Shown piece after piece: positions 1-7,658 of a stretch of 22,446 nucleotides of DNA. Numbering within the stretch: position 1 is the first letter of the stretch; the number at the start of each line of letters is the position of its first letter. Position numbers and translations under genes: made by a program. The notes beneath the pieces were generated by a model. That model ran no database searches. It was given only the letters and a program-made list of their open reading frames with translations, and was not told the origin of the DNA. The stretch is from NCBI GenBank assembly GCA_023416415.1, contig JAEZHR010000045.1, positions 1-22,446 of the forward strand, written 5' to 3'. Origin of the DNA: Pseudomonadota bacterium. Its GTDB lineage: Bacteria; Pseudomonadota; Gammaproteobacteria; Burkholderiales; Burkholderiaceae_D.

Positions 1-19
1 GTAGAGCTCCCTTCTTGAG

Positions 20-49
20 CAAAAACCCGACCAGGTTCAATGGTCGGGT
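20..49 (-). terminator. Rho-independent terminator of the flagellin gene
   Basis: A perfect 9-bp stem (bases 25-33 pair with 41-49, acccgacca/tggtcgggt) encloses a 7-base loop. Read on the minus strand the stem is followed directly by five T residues (A21-A25 on the plus strand). It begins 24 bases past the fliC stop codon. The stem, short loop and T-run are seen directly and are the classical intrinsic terminator layout, so fliC is probably transcribed alone. Confidence 0.9.
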
Positions 50-72
50 GTTTGCGGGTTGCGGTTAGCGGA

Positions 73-2802
73 TTATCCGCGGAGCAGCGCGAGCCCTCCG
101 TTCGGCAAAGCGTTCGCCTGGGCCAGCATCGCGGTACCGGCTTGCTGCAGGATCTGGCCGCGCGTCAGCGTGGCGGTTTCCGAGGCGAAGTCGGCGTCCT
201 GAATCCGGCTGCGGGCAGCGGAGAGATTCTCGCTGGTCGAAGACAGGTTCGAGATCATCGACTCGAAGCGGTTCTGCACTGCACCGAAGGTCGAGCGCAG
301 GCCGTTGACCGCACTCAGGGCCGAGTCAATGCGCTGCAGGGTCGACAGTGCCGCATCCACACTCTTCGTGTTGATGCCGACCAGCGAGCCGTTGTCCGCT
401 TCCACCGTGTTGCTGGCGAAACCCAGCACGTTGATTGCGTCGTCACCGGTCATTTCGATCGCGGAGGACGAGGACAGGGTCAGATGGCCATCCTTGACGG
501 TAGCGTAGACGCCGTTCACGTTCTTGTTGATCGCCTCGGCGAGCGCATCGACATCCTTGTAGGTACCGCTCAGGTCGGTGCCCTGGATGCTGAGGTCGCT
601 CAGCGTGACGGAACCGCCGCTGAGGCCGGCCGTGCCGGAACCGTTGACGAAGCCAGCGCTGAAGGCGTTCGGATCAGCATTCGTGATTGCCACGGCGGCC
701 GAGCCATTGGCCTTGTTGGTGATGCTGATCTCGTTGCCGGTGCCGCCAACCGTATAGCCGTCGCCCAGTTGCGTCTGCAGGGCATCGCGCAGACCGGCCG
801 CATTGGTGTAGTTCGCGTTCAGCGTGATCGACTTGCCGTCGATCTGGAAGGTGGCATTGGTGGTTGCGACCGCGGCCGATCCGGCGACACCGGCACGGGC
901 GCCAGCCACCGTGATTCCGGCTGCGTCGGCGTTCCCGTCACCAGCCGCCATATTGATTGCGCCCGAGCCGGCGCCCATGGTGGTACGGGTAATGACGATC
1001 TCGTTGCCTACGGCGTCGACCTGGTAGGCACCATCATCAGCAGCATTGAGCTTCCCTTGAAGTGCCGTGGCCAGATCGTCAAGGCTGGCGTATTCGTCAT
1101 CCAAAGTCACCGCGTGGCCGTCGATCTCGAATGCTGCCGCGCCACTCACGGTCGTTGCATCGCCTGCCTGGCCGACCCTGGTCGTCTGGCCCGACGCAAC
1201 GATACCGACCGCCTGGGAGGTGGCATTGGCGCCGGAAATGACCACCGCAGCGCCACCATCCTGGCCGTTCGTGATCGTTACGGCACCGCTGCTGACGGAC
1301 ACGGTATAGTCCGCGAAGGCGCCGCCTGCGGCCTGGAGCTGACTCAGGATTTCGCCTTGCAGGTCGGCATCATTGGCGAAGGTTCTATTGAGCGTGATCC
1401 CCAAGTTATCGACGTTGAACTTGGCGTTCGCGGTGGCGACGCCGGCAGTGCCGGAACTATTGGCGATGCCATGCGCGATGGCGTTGGCATCGGCGTTTAC
1501 GATGTTCACTGCAGTGGCGCTGCCGGCGTTGTTGAAGGTCAGCTGGCCAGTGACAGCATCTGCGCCAACGGTGACATTTTCCAGCCCGGTGACGGCATTG
1601 ATTTGCGCCTGGATCGCGGCAGCGACTCCATCGTTGTCGCCGTAATCCTGGTTCAGCGTGATACCGACCGTCTGGCTACCGATCTGCACATCGAACTGTG
1701 CGAGGTTCGTGCCGCTGAAATCAAATGAGTCGATCCCGAGGTCGAGACGCTCCAGGTCTACGGAGCCGACGCTGGCGCCATTTGTAATACCGTGCGCGAG
1801 GGCACCGGCATCGGCGTCGCTGATTGCCACATTGTAGCTAAATCCCAGAGATCCATTGGTTATGGCAACTTCAATGGGGTCGCTGCCGTCGGTGAGTGTG
1901 CTGATCTGGCTATTGATTGCGGCTTCTAAATCGGCAGTGCTGCCGTAATTCTGGTTCAGCGTAACGGTGACCGTGTTGGTGCCGTCCGAGACCTTGAACT
2001 CCGCAGGCACAGCGCTGAAGTCATACAACTCCGAAGTGGGGGCAGCGAGAGTGGAGCCGGTGTTTACGCCGCTGGCGAAATTGAGCGTTGAGACACTAAA
2101 TTGCACGCTGCCATAGGAGCCGGTGTTGGCAGTGGAGCTGAAGTCCAGGGTGCTGGGAGCGAAGGAAACCTTGCCTGCGGTGGCGGCATTGCCTGCGACC
2201 GAGAAATCGAAATTGGTTGCCGTGATGCTGTGCGTGCCGCCCGTGCCGCCTGCGCCGACGGTGCCGGCGGTGGTGGTGGTGGCGATGCTGCCGATCGAGT
2301 TGCTGCGCATGCTCGTGTTCAGGTTCACCTGAATCGTTTCGCCGGCATTTGCACCGATCTGGAAGTTGGCACTGCCGAAGCTGCCGTCCAGGATGCGCTG
2401 GCCGTTGAACGAGGTTTGCGAAGCGGTGCGGTCGATTTCGGCCAGACGCTGTTGCACTTCCTCGTTGATGGCGGCGCGGTCGGATTCGGAATTGGTCGAG
2501 TTGGCAGCCTGCACAGCCAGTTCGCGGATACGTTGCAGGTTGTTGCCGATTTCGCTCAGGGCACCTTCAGCGGTCTGGGCGAGCGAGATGCCGTCGTTGG
2601 CGTTGCGGACAGCCTGGTTCAGGCCGCGGATCTGCGTCGTGAAACGGTCGGCAATCGCCAGGCCAGCGGCGTCATCCTTGGCGCTGTTGATGCGCAGACC
2701 CGAGGACAGACGCTGCAGCGACGTTTGCAGTGCCGCTTGCGAGGAGTTCAGGTTGCGTTGCGCATTCAGCGACGCGATATTGGTGTTGATAAATGCAGCC
2801 AT
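73..2802 (-). CDS. fliC: Flagellin, unusually large (909 aa) with repeated central modules
   Basis: This is the structural subunit of the flagellar filament, exported by the flagellar type III system and polymerised outside the cell. Residues 1-170 (MAAFINTNIASLNAQRN, LSSGLRINSAKDDAAGLAI, ELAVQAANSTNSESDR) and 805-909 (ending ANALPNGGLALLRG) are the conserved D0/D1 coiled-coil ends. The middle is expanded. Two 21-residue repeats lie at 212-253, followed by five modules of about 90-100 residues starting near 267, 370, 461, 557 and 651. Each module opens with an F-x-[IV]...[IV]TLN pattern and ends near ITNADANA..GI.NGSGTAG; they resemble the flagellin IN motif. A last module of this general kind is at 731-795. 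Ordinary flagellins are about 280-600 aa. The start at 2802 is chosen because AGGAGA (2809-2814) lies 6 bases upstream and the product begins with the family N-terminus; an open frame continues upstream to 2874 but is not flagellin-like. Confidence 0.96.
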   Translation of the reverse strand: MAAFINTNIASLNAQRNLNSSQAALQTSLQRLSSGLRINSAKDDAAGLAIADRFTTQIRGLNQAVRNANDGISLAQTAEGALSEIGNNLQRIRELAVQAANSTNSESDRAAINEEVQQRLAEIDRTASQTSFNGQRILDGSFGSANFQIGANAGETIQVNLNTSMRSNSIGSIATTTTAGTVGAGGTGGTHSITATNFDFSVAGNAATAGKVSFAPSTLDFSSTANTGSYGSVQFSVSTLNFASGVNTGSTLAAPTSELYDFSAVPAEFKVSDGTNTVTVTLNQNYGSTADLEAAINSQISTLTDGSDPIEVAITNGSLGFSYNVAISDADAGALAHGITNGASVGSVDLERLDLGIDSFDFSGTNLAQFDVQIGSQTVGITLNQDYGDNDGVAAAIQAQINAVTGLENVTVGADAVTGQLTFNNAGSATAVNIVNADANAIAHGIANSSGTAGVATANAKFNVDNLGITLNRTFANDADLQGEILSQLQAAGGAFADYTVSVSSGAVTITNGQDGGAAVVISGANATSQAVGIVASGQTTRVGQAGDATTVSGAAAFEIDGHAVTLDDEYASLDDLATALQGKLNAADDGAYQVDAVGNEIVITRTTMGAGSGAINMAAGDGNADAAGITVAGARAGVAGSAAVATTNATFQIDGKSITLNANYTNAAGLRDALQTQLGDGYTVGGTGNEISITNKANGSAAVAITNADPNAFSAGFVNGSGTAGLSGGSVTLSDLSIQGTDLSGTYKDVDALAEAINKNVNGVYATVKDGHLTLSSSSAIEMTGDDAINVLGFASNTVEADNGSLVGINTKSVDAALSTLQRIDSALSAVNGLRSTFGAVQNRFESMISNLSSTSENLSAARSRIQDADFASETATLTRGQILQQAGTAMLAQANALPNGGLALLRG

Positions 2803-3306
2803 GTTGATTCTCCTGTAAGAACTGCTTTGGATCGATTCCGGCCTGTGTTTCAGCCTTGGTTCACGCGGCAGCAACAGCCGTTTGAACCCTGTTGAATCAT
2901 TTATCGGGCGCGTCTGGAAAATCTTTAGGCTTTTTGCCCGGATTTTTCAGGCGTGTCCGAATCCGACCGGACATTTGCAGTTTCGGAGGGAGATGGAGAA
3001 TCTTTATGGGGGGAAACTTTTTTTGGCGACCGCGGCCCTGGGGTGTTGTGCAAGTATTTGTTTTAAAAGAATAAATTTAGGTCGGCTGGACGAGTTGAGG
3101 GGCGTGTGCCACGCGGGGCTAAAGTTCAGGCGCCTGCTGCCGTTAATGCCTGCTTTCCCGGTGTGTTCCATCTTTCCGGAGGCCTGGCTTTCGAGGAGCT
3201 TGTGCTGCAATCAAGCGACGCCCGGTTTCGGCATTCGCCGCAACGGCGGCTGCCTGGAACTGCTACCGAGCGGAGTGATGAAAGTAACGCGCTGCGTTTG
3301 CGAGCG
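2803..3306. other. Flagellin upstream region (504 bp without a gene)
   Basis: This gap lies between the diguanylate cyclase stop and the fliC start, both on the minus strand. It holds the fliC Shine-Dalgarno (2809-2814), the sigma-28 promoter (2901-2927) and a small inverted repeat (tgtccg 2954-2959 with cggaca 2968-2973) just upstream of that promoter. Around 3010-3080 there are A/T-rich tracts. No convincing terminator for the diguanylate cyclase was found. Open frames here lack a ribosome site and resemble no known protein. Confidence 0.7.
2901..2927 (-). promoter_or_regulatory. Sigma-28 (FliA) promoter of fliC
   Basis: Read on the minus strand the sequence is TAAAGATT - 11 bases - CCCGATAA. 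The sigma-28 consensus is TAAAGTTT-N11-GCCGATAA, so each half matches 7 of 8 with the correct spacer. The -10 half is at 2901-2908 and the -35 half at 2920-2927. The implied start site near 2894 gives a leader of about 90 nt carrying a good Shine-Dalgarno. This is the expected class of promoter for a late flagellar gene. Confidence 0.88.
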
Positions 3307-4920
3307 CTATTGGGCTACGACCACCCGGTTTTTTCCCGTCCTCTTGGCCTTGTACAGGGCGGCGTCCGCGCGCCCGACCAGGGCGGCCTGAGCTTCGCCC
3401 GGAGCACGCAAGGCGACGCCGGCGCTGAAGGTGATCAGCACTTTCGAGTTGTCGTGCATGAAGATGCGCTTGGTGAGTTCGCGCTGAAGGCGGGTGATGG
3501 TACGCACGGCGTCCGGCAGGTCGGTATCGGGCAGGACAATCAGGAATTCTTCGCCGCCGAAGCGGCCGACCACGTCCATCGAACGCAGCGTGTCCTTGAT
3601 GATCTGCACCAGATGTTTCAGCGCGCCATCGCCGGCACTGTGCCCGTAGGTGTCGTTCAGTCGCTTGAAGTCGTCCAGGTCGAGCAGGGCGACGCACAGC
3701 GGCGATTTCCGGCGTTCCGCACGCGCCATCTCGCGCTCGAAGGCGTCGTCGAGTCCGCGTCGGTTCAGACTGCCGGTCAGGCCGTCCTCAAGGGCCAGTT
3801 CGCTCAGCTCTTCCAGCTTGCTTTCCAGTTCCTGGATCTTTGCTTCGGCCTGCTGCACTTCCTCGCGCGCGGCAACCATTTCGTCGCGCGAGCGCAGGGC
3901 TTCGGTCTGCATGGTGCGGGTATCCTGCATGACCTCGTCAAGGATGGTGTTGAGCTCGACGATGTTCTTGGCCTTGCCGATCTTCTCCGAATACATGCCC
4001 ACGCGGGCGTGGTAGTCGCCGGTGCTGGCAGCGACGCTGCCGAGGCGGTCGATAAAGGTAATCATCATGTTCTTTACCCTCAGCTTGGCCTCGGCGAGGC
4101 TGTGCTTGAGCGCGCCTTGCTTGTAGATGACTTCCTTGAGATTGCGGGTGGCTTCCTGCAGGGTGGCATGGCTGAGCGGACCGGCGAGCAGTCGCTGCAC
4201 GCTTTCGATCTGGCCGGTGAGCCAGGAATCGTCTTCCAGCAGCTCCCCGACGTTTTCCAGCAGCAGGCGGAACAGGCGCAGCAGCAACTCGTGCTCTTCG
4301 GCCATGTCTTCGCTGCGCAGCTCGATCTTGAAGCACAACTGCTTGAGGCGGCTGCCGATTTCATTCATGCCGATGCCGCTGTCCGGGTCGCGCACCGCGG
4401 CGGCCAGACTCTCGGCTTCCTCGGCCAGGTCGGGCGCGCTGCGCATCATCGGCGCGACACCGAGCGTCAGCGCGCGCGCCAGCAGATCGCGCAGTGCATC
4501 GGCTTCGGCACCATCCGTTGCGCGTGCGGCCGCCACCTCATCAACCAGCGAGATGGCTGATCCGCGGCGCGGAGGGGCTGGCGCGGGCTCAGACGGTTGC
4601 ACTGCCCGTGCCGCCGGACGCAACTGCTGTTCTACCAGCGTGCTCAGCGTTTGCGCGCAGGCATGCCAGTCCTTGCGCTGCACGGCCTGGGCAAGGCGGG
4701 CGGAGAGGGGCGCGGCGCTGTCTGAGACGGCGGCGAGGTCGGCGGCGAAATCGGACAGCACGCGCTCGGCACCTTCGTGCGGCGCCACTCCGGCGATCTC
4801 GTCGTAGACCGTGCGGTAGGCGTCGGGGGTGGGGGCGATGCGCTGGAGCGCGAGGCGGCGAAAGACTTCGCGCGCGATGTCGGCAGGGCTTTGTTCTTGC
4901 TTTTTCGAGTTGCCTTGCAT
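3307..4920 (-). CDS. Diguanylate cyclase (GGDEF domain), soluble, long helical N-terminus
   Basis: The product (537 aa) should make cyclic-di-GMP from two GTP. The GGDEF domain covers about 375-537, with LTGSLNRRG at the entry, LDLDDFKRLND for metal and nucleotide binding, and the active-site motif GGEEF at 455-459. The product-inhibition I-site R-x-x-D is intact (R446, D449), five residues before GGEEF. No signal peptide or membrane segment is visible, so it is cytoplasmic. Residues 1-370 are almost all helical, with a Pro/Ala linker near 105-118 and a coiled coil at about 335-375; no named sensory domain is recognised. The start at 4920 gives the most natural N-terminus, but no strong Shine-Dalgarno precedes it. 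It lies 504 bp upstream of fliC on the same strand, which suits a motility/attachment switch but does not prove co-regulation. Confidence 0.9.
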   Translation of the reverse strand: MQGNSKKQEQSPADIAREVFRRLALQRIAPTPDAYRTVYDEIAGVAPHEGAERVLSDFAADLAAVSDSAAPLSARLAQAVQRKDWHACAQTLSTLVEQQLRPAARAVQPSEPAPAPPRRGSAISLVDEVAAARATDGAEADALRDLLARALTLGVAPMMRSAPDLAEEAESLAAAVRDPDSGIGMNEIGSRLKQLCFKIELRSEDMAEEHELLLRLFRLLLENVGELLEDDSWLTGQIESVQRLLAGPLSHATLQEATRNLKEVIYKQGALKHSLAEAKLRVKNMMITFIDRLGSVAASTGDYHARVGMYSEKIGKAKNIVELNTILDEVMQDTRTMQTEALRSRDEMVAAREEVQQAEAKIQELESKLEELSELALEDGLTGSLNRRGLDDAFEREMARAERRKSPLCVALLDLDDFKRLNDTYGHSAGDGALKHLVQIIKDTLRSMDVVGRFGGEEFLIVLPDTDLPDAVRTITRLQRELTKRIFMHDNSKVLITFSAGVALRAPGEAQAALVGRADAALYKAKRTGKNRVVVAQ

Positions 4921-5084
4921 GGCGGCTGTTCTGGTCTGGCTCCGCGCGGCGCTGCGGTGTGCTGGTTGAAACTGCCGCTACTTTAGGTTTTCCCGTGTGA
5001 AAAGGAAAGAATTTCCCGTCGCGCCGTCATTCCCCGGGGTGCGGGCGCGGCGTATGCACGCGGGCAGGGAGTGCTCTCGCCATC

Positions 5085-5105
5085 CTTCCCGGTTGGCCGG
5101 GAAAG
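5085..5105 (-). terminator. Possible hairpin after the response regulator gene
   Basis: A 7-bp GC-rich stem (ttcccgg 5086-5092 with ccgggaa 5097-5103) with a 4-base loop starts 19 bases past the response-regulator stop. No T-run follows on the minus strand, so it is either a weak terminator, an RNA-stabilising hairpin, or chance in GC-rich DNA. Confidence 0.3.
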
Positions 5106-5121
5106 ACGCGCCGGGAGATCG

Positions 5122-5772
5122 CTACTCGACCAGATGATTCTTGATCGCGTAATGCGTCAGTTCGGCGTTGTGGCGCAGTTTCATCTTTTGCAGCAGACGT
5201 GAGCGGTACATGCTGATGGTCTTGACCGACAGCGCCAGTTCGACGGCGATGTCGGAAACGGTCTTGCCGGAGGCGATCATGATCAGGGTCTGATATTCGC
5301 GGTCGGAGAGCAGTTCGTGCGGCGGCACTTCGCGGTTTTCATCGCCGACCTGATTGGCCAGTTCCTGTGCCAGCGCGGCGCTGATGTACTTGCGGCCGGA
5401 AGCGACCAGGCGAATCGCATCGACCAGTTCAGCCGGAGCACTCTGCTTGTTCAGGTAGCCGGCGGCGCCGGCTTTCAGCGCGCGGATCGCGTATTGATCT
5501 TCGCGATGCATGGACAGCATCAGTACGGCGATGCGCGGCGTCTCCTTTCTCAACTGCTTGAGGACCTCGATACCGCTCTTGTCCGGCATCGAAATGTCCA
5601 GCAGCAGGACTTCGGCTTCCTGGTGGCGCGCGAGCTTGATGGCGTCATTGCCGTTCTCGGCGTCGCCGGCCACGGTCATGTCGCCGGAATCGGCCAGGAT
5701 CTGCTTCAAGCCTTCACGCACGATGGCGTGGTCGTCGGCGATCAGGACGCGGATGATGTCATTCTGTTTCAT
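5122..5772 (-). CDS. Response regulator, NarL/FixJ (LuxR-HTH) family
   Basis: This 216-aa protein has a receiver domain (about 6-122) and a C-terminal LuxR-type helix-turn-helix (about 150-212). The acidic pocket (D13, D14), phosphoacceptor D59 (LLLDISMP), S87 and K109 (YLNK) are all present, so it should accept phosphate and act as a transcription factor. The output domain shows LSDREYQTLIMIASGKTVSDIA followed by LALSVKTISMYRSRLLQKM, the usual LuxR recognition segment. Its start overlaps the end of the upstream histidine kinase gene by 14 bases, so the two are very likely co-transcribed and a cognate pair. It resembles the GacA/UvrY/RqpR-like branch, but the target genes cannot be read from the sequence. 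Confidence 0.93.
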   Translation of the reverse strand: MKQNDIIRVLIADDHAIVREGLKQILADSGDMTVAGDAENGNDAIKLARHQEAEVLLLDISMPDKSGIEVLKQLRKETPRIAVLMLSMHREDQYAIRALKAGAAGYLNKQSAPAELVDAIRLVASGRKYISAALAQELANQVGDENREVPPHELLSDREYQTLIMIASGKTVSDIAVELALSVKTISMYRSRLLQKMKLRHNAELTHYAIKNHLVE

Positions 5773-7240
5773 GCGGGTGTTGCTTGGTTGCGGTAAGGGG
5801 GAGTGTCAGCAGGACTTCGGTGCCGCCGGTCTTGCGCGGAGTGACCGTGAGGACGCCGCCCAGGGCGGCGGCGCGCTCGGTCATGCCGCGAATGCCGAAC
5901 GAATGCGGCTTGGTGCGGTCGTGCGCTTCGATGCCGCGCCCGTCGTCGGCAATTTCCAGTCGCACGCCTTGTTCGTCGCGCAGCAGGCGCACGCGTACAT
6001 GGCTGGCGCCAGCGTGCTTGCCGATGTTGGTGAGGGCTTCCTGGAAAATGCGGAACAAGGCGGTGGCCTGGTCGGTGTCGAGATCGATTTCCTTTCGGTT
6101 CGAGCTGAATTCGCAGGTGATGCCGAACTGCTTCTTGAATTCGCGTGCCTGCCAATCGATGGCATCGACGATGCCGCAGTCGAGGATGCCGGGGCGCAGA
6201 TCGACCGTGATGCGATGCACCGCCTCGATGGTGCGATCGACGAGAGACACGACATAATCGGTCTTGTCGAGCAGGGCAGGATCATCGGGCTGGCGCTTTT
6301 TCATCAGCGCCAGCGCCATCTTGATGGCGGTCAGGTTGCCGCCCAGATCATCATGCAACTCGCGCGCGATGCGCGTGCGCTCCTTCTCCTTGGCGGACTC
6401 GACATGCGCGGAAAGTTCGGCCAGCCGGGCATGGGCGCGTGCGATCTCGGCCTGTTCCAGCTTGCCCTGGGTAATGTTGGTCATGATGCCTTCCCACTGC
6501 ACGCTGCCGTCGGGCAGTGCGCGCGGAGTGGAGCGGATGTTGATCCACTTGATGTCTTCCCATTGCTCGATCCGGATGCGGCCCTCCCAGTTCCAGGCTT
6601 TCATCGTGGCGGCCGATTGGTCCATGGAAGTGCGCCAGGACTGACGGTCATCAGGAAGTATCAGTTTTTGCAACAGCGAAGGCGCACGACGCAGGCGCTC
6701 GGCGTTGACTCCCAGCAGCGCATGGCAGCCATCACCCAGATAGGGGAAGGTAATGCGTCCGTCGGCTTTGCGCAGGCACTGAAAGATCAGACCCGGTGTG
6801 TTCGAAACGATGGTGCGCAGGCGCGCTTCGGATTCCTGCAGGGCGCGCGCCGAGGCGTGGCGCGCGCTGATGTCGTTGCCAATTGCGATATAGACCGGCG
6901 GCTCGCTTGCGCAGTGAAACAGACGCAATTCGATCGGGTAAATGCTGCCGTCCTTGCGGGTATGCGTGGTTTCCAGGCTCGCTTGCCGCCTGTGTGCGCT
7001 CCTGAGCGGCAGAAGCAGCGCTTCGAGCTGCGTGCGGCCGAGATTATCGATGAGGTCCACGGGAGACAGGCGCGACAACTCCGCGAGCGTATATTGCAGA
7101 TTGCGCCGCGCCGCCGGGTTGGCCGCGACGAAGTGCAGGCTGGTAGCATCGACGACATAGATTTCGCTCGGCGAACCCTGCATCAAAATCGGCAGCCAGT
7201 CGTGATGGAGCATCATGGCACCGCTTGTTCGTGCAGCCAC
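5759..7240 (-). CDS. Soluble PAS-PAS sensor histidine kinase (HisKA_3 type)
   Basis: The product (493 aa) phosphorylates itself and then the regulator encoded next to it. Two PAS domains (about 18-130 and 135-260, each ending in a PAC-like segment: IAIGNDISARH, GIMTNITQGKLEQ) precede a HisKA_3 dimerisation domain with the phospho-accepting H296 in RIARELHDDLGG. The HATPase domain follows, with the N-box FQEALTNIGKHA near 399-410, the G1 box ADDGRG (431-436) and the G2 box GIRGM (449-453). No membrane segment is present, so the signal is probably intracellular (redox, oxygen or a small ligand), but no cofactor ligand is obvious. The longest start is GTG at 7240; ATGs at 7216 and 7213 are equally plausible since none has a clear Shine-Dalgarno. 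The stop overlaps the regulator start. Confidence 0.92.
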   Translation of the reverse strand: MAARTSGAMMLHHDWLPILMQGSPSEIYVVDATSLHFVAANPAARRNLQYTLAELSRLSPVDLIDNLGRTQLEALLLPLRSAHRRQASLETTHTRKDGSIYPIELRLFHCASEPPVYIAIGNDISARHASARALQESEARLRTIVSNTPGLIFQCLRKADGRITFPYLGDGCHALLGVNAERLRRAPSLLQKLILPDDRQSWRTSMDQSAATMKAWNWEGRIRIEQWEDIKWINIRSTPRALPDGSVQWEGIMTNITQGKLEQAEIARAHARLAELSAHVESAKEKERTRIARELHDDLGGNLTAIKMALALMKKRQPDDPALLDKTDYVVSLVDRTIEAVHRITVDLRPGILDCGIVDAIDWQAREFKKQFGITCEFSSNRKEIDLDTDQATALFRIFQEALTNIGKHAGASHVRVRLLRDEQGVRLEIADDGRGIEAHDRTKPHSFGIRGMTERAAALGGVLTVTPRKTGGTEVLLTLPLTATKQHPHETE

Positions 7241-7416
7241 GAGAAAGGACGCAAGAGCATCGTTGCCTCAGGGTCGGGGTCGGTGGGGGAAATGCCGCAC
7301 GGGACTTTATCACAAGTGACTTTGCTGCGAGGCAGCGGAGGCGGGGAGCACCGGGCAGCGAGAAGAGCGGACGGGCGCGCAAGCTGCAGTCGCGCATAGG
7401 CAGGCGTAAACCAGAA

Positions 7417-7446
7417 AGGGGGTCAGATCTTGCGATCTGACCCCCT
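7417..7446. repeat. 13-bp perfect palindrome (GGGGGTCAGATC type) beside tRNA-Arg
   Basis: Bases 7417-7429 pair perfectly with 7434-7446 (agggggtcagatc/gatctgaccccct) around a 4-base loop, TTGC. It starts 6 bases beyond the tRNA CCA end. No T-run follows it on the minus strand (only CCCCCTTTCTGG), so it is not a textbook terminator, though it could end tRNA transcription or protect its 3' end. The GGGGTCAGA-type arm resembles dispersed REP-like palindromes of beta- and gammaproteobacteria (from memory, not checked). I noticed no second copy in the window. Confidence 0.7.
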
Positions 7447-7451
7447 GTATA

Positions 7452-7528
7452 TGGCGCGGCCGGCAGGAATCGAACCCACGACCCCTTGGTTCGTAGCCAA
7501 GTACTCTATCCAGCTGAGCTACGGCCGC
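7452..7528 (-). tRNA. tRNA-Arg (anticodon ACG), CCA encoded
   Basis: The 77-nt cloverleaf is complete. The acceptor stem GCGGCCG pairs with CGGCCGC, the D-arm carries GCTCAGCTGGATAGAG, and the anticodon stem CTTGG/CCAAG holds the loop CTACGAA, so the anticodon is ACG (normally A34 becomes inosine, reading CGU, CGC and CGA). The T-arm has GGTTCGATTCC with two G-U pairs in its stem. The discriminator is G and the CCA tail is encoded (7452-7454). It lies between ackA and the histidine kinase gene on the same strand. Confidence 0.97.
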
Positions 7529-7538
7529 GAAAGACTGA

Positions 7539-7544
7539 ATTATA
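7539..7544 (-). promoter_or_regulatory. -10 box of the tRNA-Arg promoter
   Basis: On the minus strand the hexamer is a perfect TATAAT, placed so that transcription would start about 4 bases before the mature 5' end at 7528. No good -35 hexamer is seen at 16-18 bp (TTCCAA at best). The placement and perfect match make it a likely sigma-70 promoter element. Confidence 0.7.
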
Positions 7545-7658
7545 GCAGGACTTCTTTTTGGTTTGGAAGCCCTTTCTGCAAAGAATTTATCCTGAACGAA
7601 ATGCTTTCCCCGAGTGAGATCCCCGCGCCGGTCGCGCGGACATCCGGGAGGGCGGAAG

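Noticed and set aside
40..1728. Long plus-strand frame opposite fliC (562 codons)
   Set aside because: It is the shadow of a GC-rich, repetitive flagellin gene; it has no ribosome site and no recognisable protein features.
3110..3130. TGGCAC-containing minus-strand sequence as a sigma-54 promoter upstream of fliC
   Set aside because: The -12 GC pair is missing at the required distance, and a good sigma-28 promoter already explains fliC.
3106..4560. Long plus-strand frame opposite the diguanylate cyclase (484 codons)
   Set aside because: It lies over a clear GGDEF gene, and its His/Gln/Ala-rich product is typical of antisense frames in high-GC DNA.
7624..7640. ccgcgc-N5-gcgcgg hairpin after ackA as a terminator
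   Set aside because: A 6-bp GC palindrome without a T-run is expected by chance in this composition.
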